Source of the DNA: JBFWRK01 sp050248955
Lineage (GTDB): Bacteria > Actinomycetota > Acidimicrobiia > Acidimicrobiales > Ilumatobacteraceae
Direction of reading: 5' to 3'
Length of the DNA: 64,000 nucleotides
NCBI GenBank assembly: GCA_050248955.1
Contig: JBFWRK010000021.1
Location: forward strand, 9,755-73,754
The notes below the pieces were generated by a model that saw nothing but the letters and a program-made list of their open reading frames with translations, made no database searches and was not told where the DNA came from. The translations under genes and the position numbers were made by a program. Shown piece by piece: positions 33,534 to 42,076 of the stretch. Position 1 is the first letter of the stretch; every line of letters begins with the position of its first letter.

Positions 33534-34375
33534 GGGAACGCCCTCCGGAGCAGTCGCCTGGCGAGGACGCCGATCGCGTGCCGACGGTACGCAGCGGTCG
33601 AACGGTGATCGTCGATCGGGCGGCTCGTCTCCTGCGCGATGTCGCCGAAGCGCCGGACCGCGTCCTCGTCGAGCGAGCCGGTCGACCAGTCCACGCGTGC
33701 AGCAGCAAAGGCCTCGGCATCGTCGCAGCGCAGGATCGTCGGGCCGACCGAGCCGAGCGCGAGCCTGATCGACCGTGTCGGTCGGTCGACCGCGAGGCAG
33801 GCGCTCGCGGTGGCGATGACCATCGCATTGCGTACACCGACCTTCGCGTAGCCCTGCCAACCGTCGAGCACGGGCAGTTGGATCTCGGTCACGAGCTCGC
33901 CCGGCTGGAGCGCGGTCCGCTTCACGCCGACCATGAACTCGGTGACGGGCATCGACCGGCGACCGGAGATCGATCGGACGACGATCGACGCGTCGAGTGC
34001 GGCGAGCACGGGCAGTCCGTCGCCGGCCGGCGAGCAGGTGCCGAGGTTGCCGCCGAGCGTGCCCGTCTGGCGGATCTGCGGCGAGCCCACGGTGCGGCTC
34101 GCCTCGGCGAGCGCAGGGACGAGTGCTGCGAGCTCGGGCTGCATCAAGGCCCTGTAGGTGCATCCGGCGCCGATGACGATGGTGGTGCCGTCGTCGCTCA
34201 GCCGCCACGAACGCAGTTCGGGCACCCGGTCGATGGCGACGACGTCGCCGACCCGCCGATGACCGCTGTTGATCTCGACCATCAGATCCGTGCCGCCGGC
34301 GAGCACGGTGGCGTGCGGCCGGTCGGCCAGGGCGTGGAGCGCTTCGTCGAGGGTCGTCGGGATCAACACGGGCAT
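33530..34375 (-). CDS. Xanthine-dehydrogenase-type FAD-binding subunit
   Basis: 281 residues of the CoxM/PucC fold. The FAD-pyrophosphate motif is VLAGGTDLMVEIN and the second is SPQIRQTGTLGGNLGTCSPA; the C-terminal domain begins near VGVRNAMVIATASA. It passes electrons to NAD+ or another acceptor. Start chosen as ATG 34375, with a TAACGT box 10 bases upstream; a TTG at 34402 lies six bases after the PPK2 stop and is an alternative. It is the first gene of the hydroxylase operon. Confidence 0.92.
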   Translation of the reverse strand: MPVLIPTTLDEALHALADRPHATVLAGGTDLMVEINSGHRRVGDVVAIDRVPELRSWRLSDDGTTIVIGAGCTYRALMQPELAALVPALAEASRTVGSPQIRQTGTLGGNLGTCSPAGDGLPVLAALDASIVVRSISGRRSMPVTEFMVGVKRTALQPGELVTEIQLPVLDGWQGYAKVGVRNAMVIATASACLAVDRPTRSIRLALGSVGPTILRCDDAEAFAAARVDWSTGSLDEDAVRRFGDIAQETSRPIDDHRSTAAYRRHAIGVLARRLLRRAFP

Positions 34376-34385
34376 GGGAGATGCC

Positions 34386-34391
34386 ACGTTA
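34386..34391 (-). promoter_or_regulatory. Possible -10 box (TAACGT) for the molybdenum hydroxylase operon
   Basis: TAACGT on the minus strand ends 10 bases before the ATG at 34375, just beyond the PPK2 stop. It would let the operon be expressed apart from the PPK2 gene. Confidence 0.35.
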
Positions 34392-34408
34392 CAAAACGTC
34401 AAGGTGCT

Positions 34409-35209
34409 TCAGGTGACCTTCAACCCCTCGAGGCCCGGCTCGGGTTCCGGGAACTGCGGATCGAGCCGTTCCAACGTCTCCACCAGGAGCTTGGCGACGG
34501 CAAGGTCGCGTGCCCACTTCTTGTCGCCGGGCACGACGTGCCACGGCGCTTCCGCTGTGCTCGTCTCGGCGAACGCCTCCTCGTACGCCTTCGTGTACTC
34601 GGGCCAGAGCTTGCGATCGTCGAGGTCGCCGATGCGGAACTTCCAGCGCTCCTCCGGATCGTCGATGCGATCCTGGAACCGCTCCCGCTGCTCCTCCTTG
34701 GACACGTTCAGGTAGATCTTGACGATCGTCGTGCCCTCGTCGCTCAGCATCCGCTCGAACTCGCGGATGTGGCGGTACCGGCGCCGCCACCGGTCCTTCG
34801 GGACGAGTTGCTTGACCCGCACCACGAGCACGTCCTCGTAGTGCGAACGGTTGAAGATGCCGATCTCGCCCTTGGCCGGGCACGCCGCGTGGACGCGCCA
34901 CAGGTAGTCGTGCTCGGCCTCGCTGCCGGCGGGCACCTTGAAGCTCGTGACCTTCACGCCCGACGGGTTCACGCCGGTGAAGATGTTGCGGATCACGCCG
35001 TCCTTGCCGCCGGCATCCCGGGCCTGGAGCACGACGAGCACCGAGCGGGTGCTCTCGACGTACAGCCGTGTTTGCAGGGCCCGCAACCGCTCGAGCTGCG
35101 TGACGAGCTCGAGATTCGCCTCCTCCTTGTCCCATCCGAACGTCTCGCCCGGTTCGAACGATGAGAGGCGGACGGACGATCCGGGTGGCACGAGGAGTTC
35201 GTCGAGCAT
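34409..35209 (-). CDS. ppk2: Polyphosphate kinase 2 family protein
   Basis: 266 residues. The PPK2 Walker A is QARDAGGKDGVIRNIF and Walker B is IGIFNRSHYEDVLV, with the lid arginines in RWRRRYRHIREFE. It reversibly transfers phosphate between polyphosphate and nucleotides; the compact size and motif spacing fit class I (ADP to ATP), but class is uncertain. The start is ATG 35209, with TACGGT exactly 6 bases upstream; a GTG at 35212 abuts it. It lies just upstream of the molybdenum hydroxylase genes with no obvious functional link. Confidence 0.92.
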   Translation of the reverse strand: MLDELLVPPGSSVRLSSFEPGETFGWDKEEANLELVTQLERLRALQTRLYVESTRSVLVVLQARDAGGKDGVIRNIFTGVNPSGVKVTSFKVPAGSEAEHDYLWRVHAACPAKGEIGIFNRSHYEDVLVVRVKQLVPKDRWRRRYRHIREFERMLSDEGTTIVKIYLNVSKEEQRERFQDRIDDPEERWKFRIGDLDDRKLWPEYTKAYEEAFAETSTAEAPWHVVPGDKKWARDLAVAKLLVETLERLDPQFPEPEPGLEGLKVT

Positions 35210-35215
35210 CACCCG

Positions 35216-35221
35216 ACCGTA
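35216..35221 (-). promoter_or_regulatory. -10 box (TACGGT) for ppk2
   Basis: TACGGT on the minus strand ends 6 bases before the ATG at 35209, the same box and spacing as for the GGT and AlkA-like genes. Confidence 0.5.
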
Positions 35222-35690
35222 CCCCCACCCGCCCCGACCCCTCCGTCCTTCCGCGCGGCCCTCCCATGCGGCCCGCCCATGCGGGCGGGCATGTCACCCC
35301 GCGCCGCTGGGCCCAACGGATTCGCTGACGACTATCGGGAGTTCCGACATTGAGCCGACTGTGCTGGTGCGATGTCGTCATCGGAGCGACGAGACCCCAG
35401 CCGCGCCGTTTCTCTGCTCATCCGCGTCACCAACCCTGGTCTCTGATCGGGCGAGGTCGTTGGATGTCCGGATGGGAGCGGAGAACCGGTGGGGAGTCGT
35501 CAGCGAGCAGAGAACCCGGGGAGAGCGGGACGGTGGCCACCCCGGCCATCGGGCCTTTGTGGCGACCACGTGCGGGACGGAGGGTGACGGGCGGGGTGAA
35601 CGAGCGGGCGGACAGGGCGGGATCGGCGGACCGGACCGGGCGGACCGGGTGGCGCGGGCGGGGCGGGCGGGCCGGAGCGGACCAGGTGGG
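35222..35690. other. Non-coding gap with GGCGGACCGGG-type low-complexity stretch
   Basis: About 470 bases with no convincing gene on either strand. The right half (35575-35690) is low-complexity, built from irregular GGGCGGAC / GGCGGACCGG units that run up to the DUF5522 stop. I see no promoter, tRNA or palindrome of the intergenic family here. Frames that stay open lack ribosome-binding sites and codon bias. Confidence 0.5.
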
Positions 35691-35927
35691 TTACTGGTAG
35701 GGGCAGTGGCGGCAGCCGGATCGGCAGCAGACGCCGCGGTCGGCGAGGTAGACGGCGGTCATCACGCTCAGGCCCGTGACCGGGTCGCGATATGCGCTGA
35801 GGCCGGCGGCGACGGCCCGTCGATGCGCGTCCAGGATCTCTCCCCGCCGCGGGTGGCGCGGATCAAAACGGTCGCTGCGCGGCTCGTCGAGGAAGCCCTC
35901 ACGCAGCTCGTCCATGGCCCCGATCAT
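35691..35927 (-). CDS. DUF5522-family small Cys-rich protein
   Basis: 78 residues (74 if the second ATG at 35915 is used). The core is RHPRRGEILDAHRRAVAAGL, then DPVTGLSVMTAVYLADRG, and it ends with the conserved cluster CCRSGCRHCPYQ. The four Cys and one His could bind a metal or Fe-S cluster. The family is widespread but uncharacterised. Open reading continues far upstream without homology, so the short start is preferred. It diverges from the peptide ABC importer genes. Confidence 0.8.
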   Translation of the reverse strand: MIGAMDELREGFLDEPRSDRFDPRHPRRGEILDAHRRAVAAGLSAYRDPVTGLSVMTAVYLADRGVCCRSGCRHCPYQ

Positions 35928-35985
35928 GGCCCGACAACTGCCCGATGCCTCCCGAAAGAGGGTCTGACCAGCACCGCGCGCTCCG

Positions 35986-36016
35986 TTGACACTCTGTCGA
36001 CAACGCCTGCTACGGT
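35986..36016 (+). promoter_or_regulatory. Sigma-70-type promoter for the peptide-type ABC operon
   Basis: TTGACA at 35986-35991 (perfect -35) and an extended -10 TGC-TACGGT ending at 36016, spacer 19. It lies about 80 bases before the GTG of the binding protein, giving a real leader. This is the best conventional promoter in the window. Confidence 0.6.
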
Positions 36017-36095
36017 TCCTCCACCGGCTGTGTCGGCGGTCACGTCTGCACGAATCTTGGGGAGCCGGCAACCACACGAGACAGGGGGAACACTG

Positions 36096-37925
36096 GTGCA
36101 ACCTACGCATCGAACTGCCCGGCGGAGGCCCGGCATGATGTTCGTCGCCGCACTGGCAGCGTTCGGCTTGATCGCCGGCGCGTGCGGTGACAAGAAGGAC
36201 GACGCCGAGACGGCGCCATCGGGTACCGAGGCCGAATCCGGTACCGAGACCACGGTCGGCGACGGCGCAGCCGACACCACTGCCGCTCCCGAGGAGGAGG
36301 CCACGACGACGGCCGCGCCCGAGGCAGCGCCGACGATCGGCGGGAAGCTGATCGTCGCCGGCGAGGCCGAGGTTGCCAACCCGTGGACGCCTGCGCAGAT
36401 GCAGTGCGACTCCTACTGCCAGATGCGCGCCCGCACGTTCTTCGATCCACTGGTCGTCGTCGACCAGGACCTGCAGCCGCAGCCGTTCCTCGCCGAGAGC
36501 GTGACCCCGAACGACGACTTCACCGAATGGACCGTGAAGCTCCGCGAGGGCATCACCTTCCACGACGGCCTCCCGCTCGACGCCGACGCCGCGATCAAGA
36601 ACCTCAGGGCGACCGGTGGCGGGCTGCTCGTCGCCGCCGCGGTGAAGGACGTCGCGCAGGTGCCCACGGCCGCCGACCCGACGAAGAAGGAGCTCAAGAT
36701 CGAGAAGGTCGACGATCTCACGTTCACGATCTTCATGGGCAAGGACGGCAACCCGGACCAGCCCCTCTCGTGGCCGCTGTTCGCGTACTACCTGGGTGGT
36801 CAGCTCGGCTTCATGGCGTCACCAGCGTGGCTCGACGCCGTCGCCGCCGGCACGGGCAAGCCTGACCAGCCCGTCGGCACGGGTCCGTTCGTGTTCGACA
36901 GCTACGCCCCGGGCGACAAGCTCGTGGTGAAGAAGAACCCGAGCTACTGGCTGACGGATGCCGACGGGAACACGCTGCCGTACCTCGACGAGATCGAGTT
37001 CCGGGTCATTCCCGACTCGCAGACCCGCGGCGACGCACTGCGCGCTGGTGACGTGAACATGATCGCCACATCGGACGCGTCGGTGATCGCCGACTTCCAG
37101 GATGCGGCCGAGTTCCCGATCGTCGAGCAGAGCGAGTACGGCGAGACGAGCTACACGATGCTGCACCTCTCGAAGGCCGGCCCGCTGCAGGACCAGCGGG
37201 TGCGCTGCGCGCTCGATCAGGCGATCGACAAGGTCGATCTGATCGACACGGTCGCCGGCGGCATCGTCGATCCGGCCAACGGCCCGTTCTCACCCGGGCA
37301 GGAGGGCTACCTCGAGGACAATGGCGAGCTGCCCTACGACCCGGACGCGGCGAAGGCGGCGATCGACGAGTACGAGGCCGAGACCGGCACGCAGGTGTCG
37401 ATCATCTACTCGACCACGACCGCCAACACGTCGCTGCTCACCGCTCAGTACGTCCAGGATGCATGGGCGCAGATCGGCGTCGACACCGAGATCGCCCAGA
37501 TCGAGCAGTCGAAGCTGATCAACAACGCGCTGTTCGGCGATCCGGCCTTCGACGCCTTCGGTTGGCGCAACCACGCCGGTCTGTTCGTCGACCAGCAGTA
37601 CTTCTGGTGGCACGGCTCGGCGGCGACCCCGGACGGTGGTCTGGCGCTGAACTTCGGCCGTCTGAACGATCCGGTCATCAACGACCTGCTCGACCAGTCG
37701 CGTGTCGAGGCCGACGCCGACGCCCGTCGCGGCATCGCCGAGGAGATCAACAAGCAGTTCGCGAAGGAGTGCTGGATCCTGCCCGCCTGGTACACGAAGT
37801 GGGGTGTCATCCACGACGGCGTGGGCGGCATCGGCAACAGCCCGCTGCCCGACGGTGGCACGATGCGAGACGGCGCCGGCTTCCCCGGTCAGGTCTGGCT
37901 GACGGCCGCCTTCCTCGCTTCCTGA
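36096..37925 (+). CDS. Peptide/nickel-type ABC transporter substrate-binding lipoprotein
   Basis: 609-residue solute-binding protein of family 5 (DppA/OppA/NikA). Residues 1-28 are an Arg-rich, twin-arginine-like N-terminus (TARRRPG) leading into a hydrophobic core and lipobox IAGAC, then GDKKDD and a Thr/Glu/Ala linker to about residue 85. The mature domain has WTVKLREGITFHDGLPLDAD, and VGTGPFVFDSYAPGDKLVV, hallmark SBP-5 segments. The start is GTG 36096 after an AGGGGGAA site; ATG 36135 is an alternative. It heads a five-gene importer operon. Ligand is likely an oligopeptide or a small glycoside; uncertain. Confidence 0.9.
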   Translation: MQPTHRTARRRPGMMFVAALAAFGLIAGACGDKKDDAETAPSGTEAESGTETTVGDGAADTTAAPEEEATTTAAPEAAPTIGGKLIVAGEAEVANPWTPAQMQCDSYCQMRARTFFDPLVVVDQDLQPQPFLAESVTPNDDFTEWTVKLREGITFHDGLPLDADAAIKNLRATGGGLLVAAAVKDVAQVPTAADPTKKELKIEKVDDLTFTIFMGKDGNPDQPLSWPLFAYYLGGQLGFMASPAWLDAVAAGTGKPDQPVGTGPFVFDSYAPGDKLVVKKNPSYWLTDADGNTLPYLDEIEFRVIPDSQTRGDALRAGDVNMIATSDASVIADFQDAAEFPIVEQSEYGETSYTMLHLSKAGPLQDQRVRCALDQAIDKVDLIDTVAGGIVDPANGPFSPGQEGYLEDNGELPYDPDAAKAAIDEYEAETGTQVSIIYSTTTANTSLLTAQYVQDAWAQIGVDTEIAQIEQSKLINNALFGDPAFDAFGWRNHAGLFVDQQYFWWHGSAATPDGGLALNFGRLNDPVINDLLDQSRVEADADARRGIAEEINKQFAKECWILPAWYTKWGVIHDGVGGIGNSPLPDGGTMRDGAGFPGQVWLTAAFLAS

Positions 37926-37934
37926 CATCACCCT

Positions 37935-37975
37935 CGACGGGGTGGGTCGTTCCTCGTGAGCGCCCCACCCCGTCG
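37935..37975 (+). terminator. Intra-operon hairpin after the binding-protein gene
   Basis: A perfect 12-bp stem CGACGGGGTGGG / CCCACCCCGTCG with a 17-base loop, ten bases after the stop. Between a binding-protein gene and its permease it would act as a partial terminator or a 3'-end stabiliser, raising binding-protein mRNA over the rest. Confidence 0.6.
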
Positions 37976-38011
37976 GCAACCACCCTCATCGCGCTCCTAA
38001 GGATGTGAGTC

Positions 38012-38968
38012 GTGCGTTACGCGCTGCAGCGCATCGCCCAGTTCTTCGCCGTGTTCGTGCTCGTCACGTTCCTCGTCTTCATCACGACTCGCGTCGGCAG
38101 CAAGGACCCCGCCAGGGATCTGGCGGGTGGCACCGTGCAGCAAGAGCTCGTCGATCAGGTGACCGCGCGCTACCACCTCGACGCGCCGCTCCCGATCCAG
38201 TACGGGTACTGGCTCAAGGACCTCGTCACGTTCGACTTCGGCTACTCGTACGCGCAGAGCCAGAACGTCACCGACATGTTCAAGCAGCGCCTGCCGAACA
38301 CGTTCTTCATCTCGTTCTGGGCGATCCTGATCGGGCTCGTGCTGGCCGTGCCCATCGGCGTGTACTCCGCCTACCGGAGGGACGGGCCGTTCGACCGGTC
38401 GCTGAGCTTCGCCTCCTTTGGCGCGCTGTCCATCCCGGCGCTCGTGCTCGCCGTGCTGCTCCGCTACGTGTTCGCGGTGAAGTTGAAGTGGCTGCCCGCC
38501 GACTCCGACTACATCGCGCCGTGGGACAACCCGTGGGAGCACTTCCGCAACTTCTTCCTGCCGTCGATCACGCTCGGGCTCGGCCTCGCCGCGGTCTGGA
38601 GCCGGTTCCTGCGGGCCGACATGGCGCTGACCCTGCAGAGCGACTTCATCATGCTCGCTCGGGCAAAGGGCATGTCACCGCAGCGCGTGCTGTGGCGCCA
38701 CGCGCTGCGCTCCTCGATCCTGTCGTTGATCACGAGCGTCGCGCTCCAGATGAGCGGCCTGATCGGCGGTGCCGTCGTGGCCGAGCAGGTGTTCGCGATG
38801 CCCGGCGTCGGCGACCGCCTCGTGTTCGCGGTACAGGGCAACGACCTGCTGACGCTCCAGGCGATCGCCGCCGTCCTCGTCGCGATCGTCGTCTTCGTCA
38901 ACCTCGTCGTCGACCTCCTCTACTCCGTCGTCGACCCTCGCATCCGCCACGTACGCGCACTCGGGTGA
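38012..38968 (+). CDS. Peptide-type ABC transporter permease (DppB-like)
   Basis: 318-residue permease with the family's N-terminal helix and a large external loop before the BPD_transp domain. MRYALQRIAQFFAVFVLVTF is the typical first helix, and the EAA loop is MLARAKGMSPQRVLWRHALR. Six membrane segments in all. The start is GTG 38012 with AAGGA seven bases upstream. Pairs with the next permease 6 bp downstream. Confidence 0.93.
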   Translation: MRYALQRIAQFFAVFVLVTFLVFITTRVGSKDPARDLAGGTVQQELVDQVTARYHLDAPLPIQYGYWLKDLVTFDFGYSYAQSQNVTDMFKQRLPNTFFISFWAILIGLVLAVPIGVYSAYRRDGPFDRSLSFASFGALSIPALVLAVLLRYVFAVKLKWLPADSDYIAPWDNPWEHFRNFFLPSITLGLGLAAVWSRFLRADMALTLQSDFIMLARAKGMSPQRVLWRHALRSSILSLITSVALQMSGLIGGAVVAEQVFAMPGVGDRLVFAVQGNDLLTLQAIAAVLVAIVVFVNLVVDLLYSVVDPRIRHVRALG

Positions 38969-38974
38969 TCCACC

Positions 38975-39910
38975 ATGACTGACACACTCATCGCTCCCGC
39001 CATCGAACCGCTCCCCGTCGAGCCACCGGCGACGCCCAAGCAACGACGGTCGCTCCCGAAGCCGACCCTCGTGCTCGCCGTGATCTGGTTGGTCGGGCTC
39101 ACGTTCGTCTCCGTCTTCGCCGACTTCCTGCCGTTCGTCCGGGGGTACGCCCAGCGCGTCAGGGGCGCCACCCGGTTCGCCTTCGGACCGGGCAACGACT
39201 TCTGGTTCGGCAGCGATCAGCTCGGTCGCGACGTGTTCGCCCGCTGCGTCTACGGCGCCCGGATCTCGTTGCTCGTCGCCACCGCCTCGATCCTCACCGG
39301 GATCATCATCGGTGGCACGCTCGGCTTGATCGCCGGCTACCGGCGAGGAGCGATCGACCGCGTGATCTCGATCTTCACCGACTCGCTCCTCGCACTGCCG
39401 GCGCTGATCATCGCGATCCTCTTCGTCGGGCGCTTCGACGCCTTGCGGCTCAACAACCCGGACACGTTCGGTTGGCTGAGCCGCACCTGGTCGATCGTCT
39501 TCGTGCTCTCACTGCTGTCCATCGCGCCGCTGGCCCGCATCGTTCGAGCACAGACGCTCAGCCTCAGCCAGCGCGAGTTCGTGCTCGCAGCGCGCAGTCT
39601 CGGCGCCAAGAACACTCGCGTGATCCTGCGCGAGATCCTGCCCAACCTCGTGCCGGCGATGGTCTCGGTGGCGTTCACCGGCATCGCCATCCTGCTCGTC
39701 GCCGAAGGTGGCCTCGCCTTCCTCGGCTACTCCGTGCAAGCGCCGACACCGACATGGGGCTACCTGATCAACGAGGGCCGCCCGAGGATCGAGCAGGCAT
39801 GGTGGGCGACGTTGATGCCCTGCTTCATGATGTTCATCACCGTCCTTGCGTTCAACCTGATCGGCGACCGGGTCGCCCGGCACTTCGACATCCGGGAGGC
39901 CACGCTGTGA
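38975..39910 (+). CDS. Peptide-type ABC transporter permease (DppC-like)
   Basis: 311 residues. A hydrophilic Pro-rich N-terminus (residues 1-28) precedes the first helix, then the conserved FGSDQLGRDVFARCVYGAR and the EAA loop FVLAARSLGAKNTRVILREI. Six membrane segments. The stop overlaps the GTG of the first ATPase gene (GTGA), indicating coupled translation. Forms the heterodimeric channel with the DppB-like protein. Confidence 0.93.
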   Translation: MTDTLIAPAIEPLPVEPPATPKQRRSLPKPTLVLAVIWLVGLTFVSVFADFLPFVRGYAQRVRGATRFAFGPGNDFWFGSDQLGRDVFARCVYGARISLLVATASILTGIIIGGTLGLIAGYRRGAIDRVISIFTDSLLALPALIIAILFVGRFDALRLNNPDTFGWLSRTWSIVFVLSLLSIAPLARIVRAQTLSLSQREFVLAARSLGAKNTRVILREILPNLVPAMVSVAFTGIAILLVAEGGLAFLGYSVQAPTPTWGYLINEGRPRIEQAWWATLMPCFMMFITVLAFNLIGDRVARHFDIREATL

Positions 39911-40986
39911 CCGACCGAGTCCAGGCAACGGGGCGACCCGAAGCGGGCACCCTGCTCGAGGTCCGCGACCTCGTGACGCACTTCCAGACACCACGCGGCG
40001 TCGTGCGGGCAGTCGACGGCGTGTCCTTCACGCTCGAGCGCGGCCAGGCGCTGGGCATCGTCGGCGAATCCGGTTCCGGCAAGACGATCCTGTCCCGCTC
40101 GGTCATGGGTCTGCTGCCGATCCGCGGCACGCGGCGCAGCGGCGAGGTCATCTTCGAGGGCACCGACATCGCGACGCTGTCGATCAAGCAGATGCGCCGG
40201 TTCTGGGGCAAAGAGATGGCGATGATCTTCCAGGATCCGATGTCGTCGCTGAACCCGCTGATGAAGATCGGCCGGCAGATCGCCGAACCGCTGCACGCGC
40301 ACCTCGGCATGAACCGCTCCGATGCGATCGCGACGGCCGAGCGCCTGCTCAACGACGTGCGCATCCCCGAGGCGCGCCGCCGCCTGGACCAGTACCCGCA
40401 CGAGCTCTCGGGCGGCATGCGCCAACGCGTGATGATCGCGATCGCCCTCGCCTGCGGCCCGACGATGCTGTTCGCCGACGAGCCGACCACCGCGCTCGAC
40501 GTCACCGTGCAGGCGCAGATCCTCGACCTCATCGAGGAGCAGCGCAAGGACCGGAACATGTCGGTCATCCTCGTCACCCACGACCTCGGCGTCGTCGCCA
40601 AGCACACGGACGTGATCGGCGTGATGTACGGCGGCAAGCTCGTCGAGAAGGCACCGACGCGGGCGCTGTTCGCGAACATGAAGATGCCGTACACGGAGGC
40701 GCTGCTCGAGAGCATCCCGAAGCTCGAGGACAAGAGTCACACGCGGCTCCGCGTCATCGCCGGGCGCCCACCCGACCTCGTCAACCCGCCGCGGGGCTGC
40801 CGGTTCTCACCGCGCTGCCCGTACGCGCGGGAGCGGTGCATCGAGGAGGAGCCGCCGCTCGTCGCCGCCGAGTCGCCCGAGCACACCTATGCGTGCTGGT
40901 ACCCCGTCGGCTCACCCGAGTACCACGAGATGAAGCAGCGACGCAGCGACGACGCGGCTGTGACCGCAGCACGAGGAGGAGCCTGA
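39907..40986 (+). CDS. Peptide-type ABC transporter ATPase (DppD-like)
   Basis: 359-residue ATPase. Walker A is GESGSGKTILSRSVMG, Q-loop FQDPMSSLNPLMKIGRQIAE, signature LSGGMRQRVMIAIAL, Walker B MLFADEPTTALD, switch VTHDLGVV. The C-terminal oligopeptide/dipeptide-transporter motif has four Cys (GCRFSPRCPYARERC and YACWYP), which in relatives bind an Fe-S cluster. Start GTG 39907 overlaps the permease stop; its own TGA overlaps the next ATG (TGATG). Confidence 0.94.
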   Translation: MTDRVQATGRPEAGTLLEVRDLVTHFQTPRGVVRAVDGVSFTLERGQALGIVGESGSGKTILSRSVMGLLPIRGTRRSGEVIFEGTDIATLSIKQMRRFWGKEMAMIFQDPMSSLNPLMKIGRQIAEPLHAHLGMNRSDAIATAERLLNDVRIPEARRRLDQYPHELSGGMRQRVMIAIALACGPTMLFADEPTTALDVTVQAQILDLIEEQRKDRNMSVILVTHDLGVVAKHTDVIGVMYGGKLVEKAPTRALFANMKMPYTEALLESIPKLEDKSHTRLRVIAGRPPDLVNPPRGCRFSPRCPYARERCIEEEPPLVAAESPEHTYACWYPVGSPEYHEMKQRRSDDAAVTAARGGA

Positions 40987-42032
40987 TGGCGGGCACCGGC
41001 AAGGCCCACCTTCGAAACGAGGGCGATGCGCTCCTCCGCATCGACGACCTCGTCGTCGAGTTCCCCGTCGGGCGGACCGGGCTCAAGGTCAACGCGGTGT
41101 CGGGGATCTCGCTCGACGTCCTGCCCGGTGAGACGCTCGGCCTCGTCGGCGAGTCCGGTTGCGGCAAGTCCACGACCGGCAGGGCGATCATGCAGCTCCC
41201 GCGTCCGACCAGTGGGCGGGTGCGCTTCGCCGACCAGGATCTCACCGGGCTGTCCGGCGATGCGATGCGCCAGGCGCGCACGCGGATCCAGATGATCTTC
41301 CAGGACCCGATCTCGTCGCTCAACCCGCGCCGCAAGGTCCGCGACATCGTGATGGAGCCGCTCAACATCTGGAAGGTCGGCACCAAGGCGGAGCGCTCCG
41401 CACGGGTCGATCAGGTGCTCGAGGACGTCGGCATCGACCCGGAGCGGGCAGCCGTGAGCCAGCCCCACCAGTTCTCGGGTGGTCAGTGCCAGCGGATCTC
41501 GATCGCCCGGGCGCTCGTGCTCGACCCGAAGCTGATCATCTGCGACGAGCCGGTCTCGGCGCTCGACGTGAGCGTGCAGGCGCAGGTGCTGAACCTGCTC
41601 GAGGACCTCAAGGAGCGGTACGGGCTGACACTGATCTTCATCGCCCACGATCTCGCCGTCGTGAAGAACATCAGCGATCGGGTCGCCGTGATGTACCTCG
41701 GCAAGGTGTGCGAGGTCGCGCAGTCCGACGAGCTGTACGCCCATCCTGCGCACCCGTACACCGACGTGCTGCTCAGCTCGATCCCGGTGCCGGATCCGGA
41801 TGCAGTCCAACAGGGCAAGGCCGCGGTCGAAGGCGAGCCGCCGTCGCCGGTGCTCCCCCCGTCGGGATGCCGGTTCCGCACGCGCTGCAGCTTCGCCCAG
41901 GAACGGTGCGCCGACGAGGAACCGACCCTGCGCGACATCGGTGACGCGCACTACGTCGCTTGCCACTTCCCGCTCTACGGGGAGCAAGCACCGACGCAGA
42001 CCACACCCGTCACCGTGCGAGCCGGCGTCTGA
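40986..42032 (+). CDS. Peptide-type ABC transporter ATPase (DppF-like)
   Basis: 348 residues. Walker A GESGCGKSTTGRAIM, Q-loop FQDPISSLNPRRKV, signature FSGGQCQRISIARAL, Walker B LIICDEPVSALD and switch IAHDLAVV are intact. The Cys motif GCRFRTRCSFAQERC is present at the C-terminus. The ATG at 40986 follows GAGGAGGAG by a few bases and shares an A with the previous stop. A small hairpin and a TetR gene follow. Confidence 0.94.
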   Translation: MAGTGKAHLRNEGDALLRIDDLVVEFPVGRTGLKVNAVSGISLDVLPGETLGLVGESGCGKSTTGRAIMQLPRPTSGRVRFADQDLTGLSGDAMRQARTRIQMIFQDPISSLNPRRKVRDIVMEPLNIWKVGTKAERSARVDQVLEDVGIDPERAAVSQPHQFSGGQCQRISIARALVLDPKLIICDEPVSALDVSVQAQVLNLLEDLKERYGLTLIFIAHDLAVVKNISDRVAVMYLGKVCEVAQSDELYAHPAHPYTDVLLSSIPVPDPDAVQQGKAAVEGEPPSPVLPPSGCRFRTRCSFAQERCADEEPTLRDIGDAHYVACHFPLYGEQAPTQTTPVTVRAGV

Positions 42033-42046
42033 TCGATCGAGAAGCG

Positions 42047-42063
42047 CGCCGGTACGGCCGGCG
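42047..42063 (+). terminator. Small hairpin between importer operon and tetR gene
   Basis: CGCCGG / CCGGCG stem with a 5-base loop, 14 bases after the last importer stop. Short, with no U-tract; a weak or partial terminator at best. Confidence 0.3.
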
Positions 42064-42076
42064 TCGGGGGGAATCG

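Noticed and set aside
30709..34375. CO dehydrogenase (coxMSL) assignment
   Set aside because: Gene order fits cox, but the large subunit lacks the AYRCSFR active-site loop of form I CODH and has GAMRGFG, as in xanthine-dehydrogenase-type enzymes.
35350..35700. 116-codon plus-strand frame in the 35.2-35.7 kb gap
   Set aside because: Arg/Gly-rich composition from the low-complexity tract, no promoter or ribosome-binding site, no homology.
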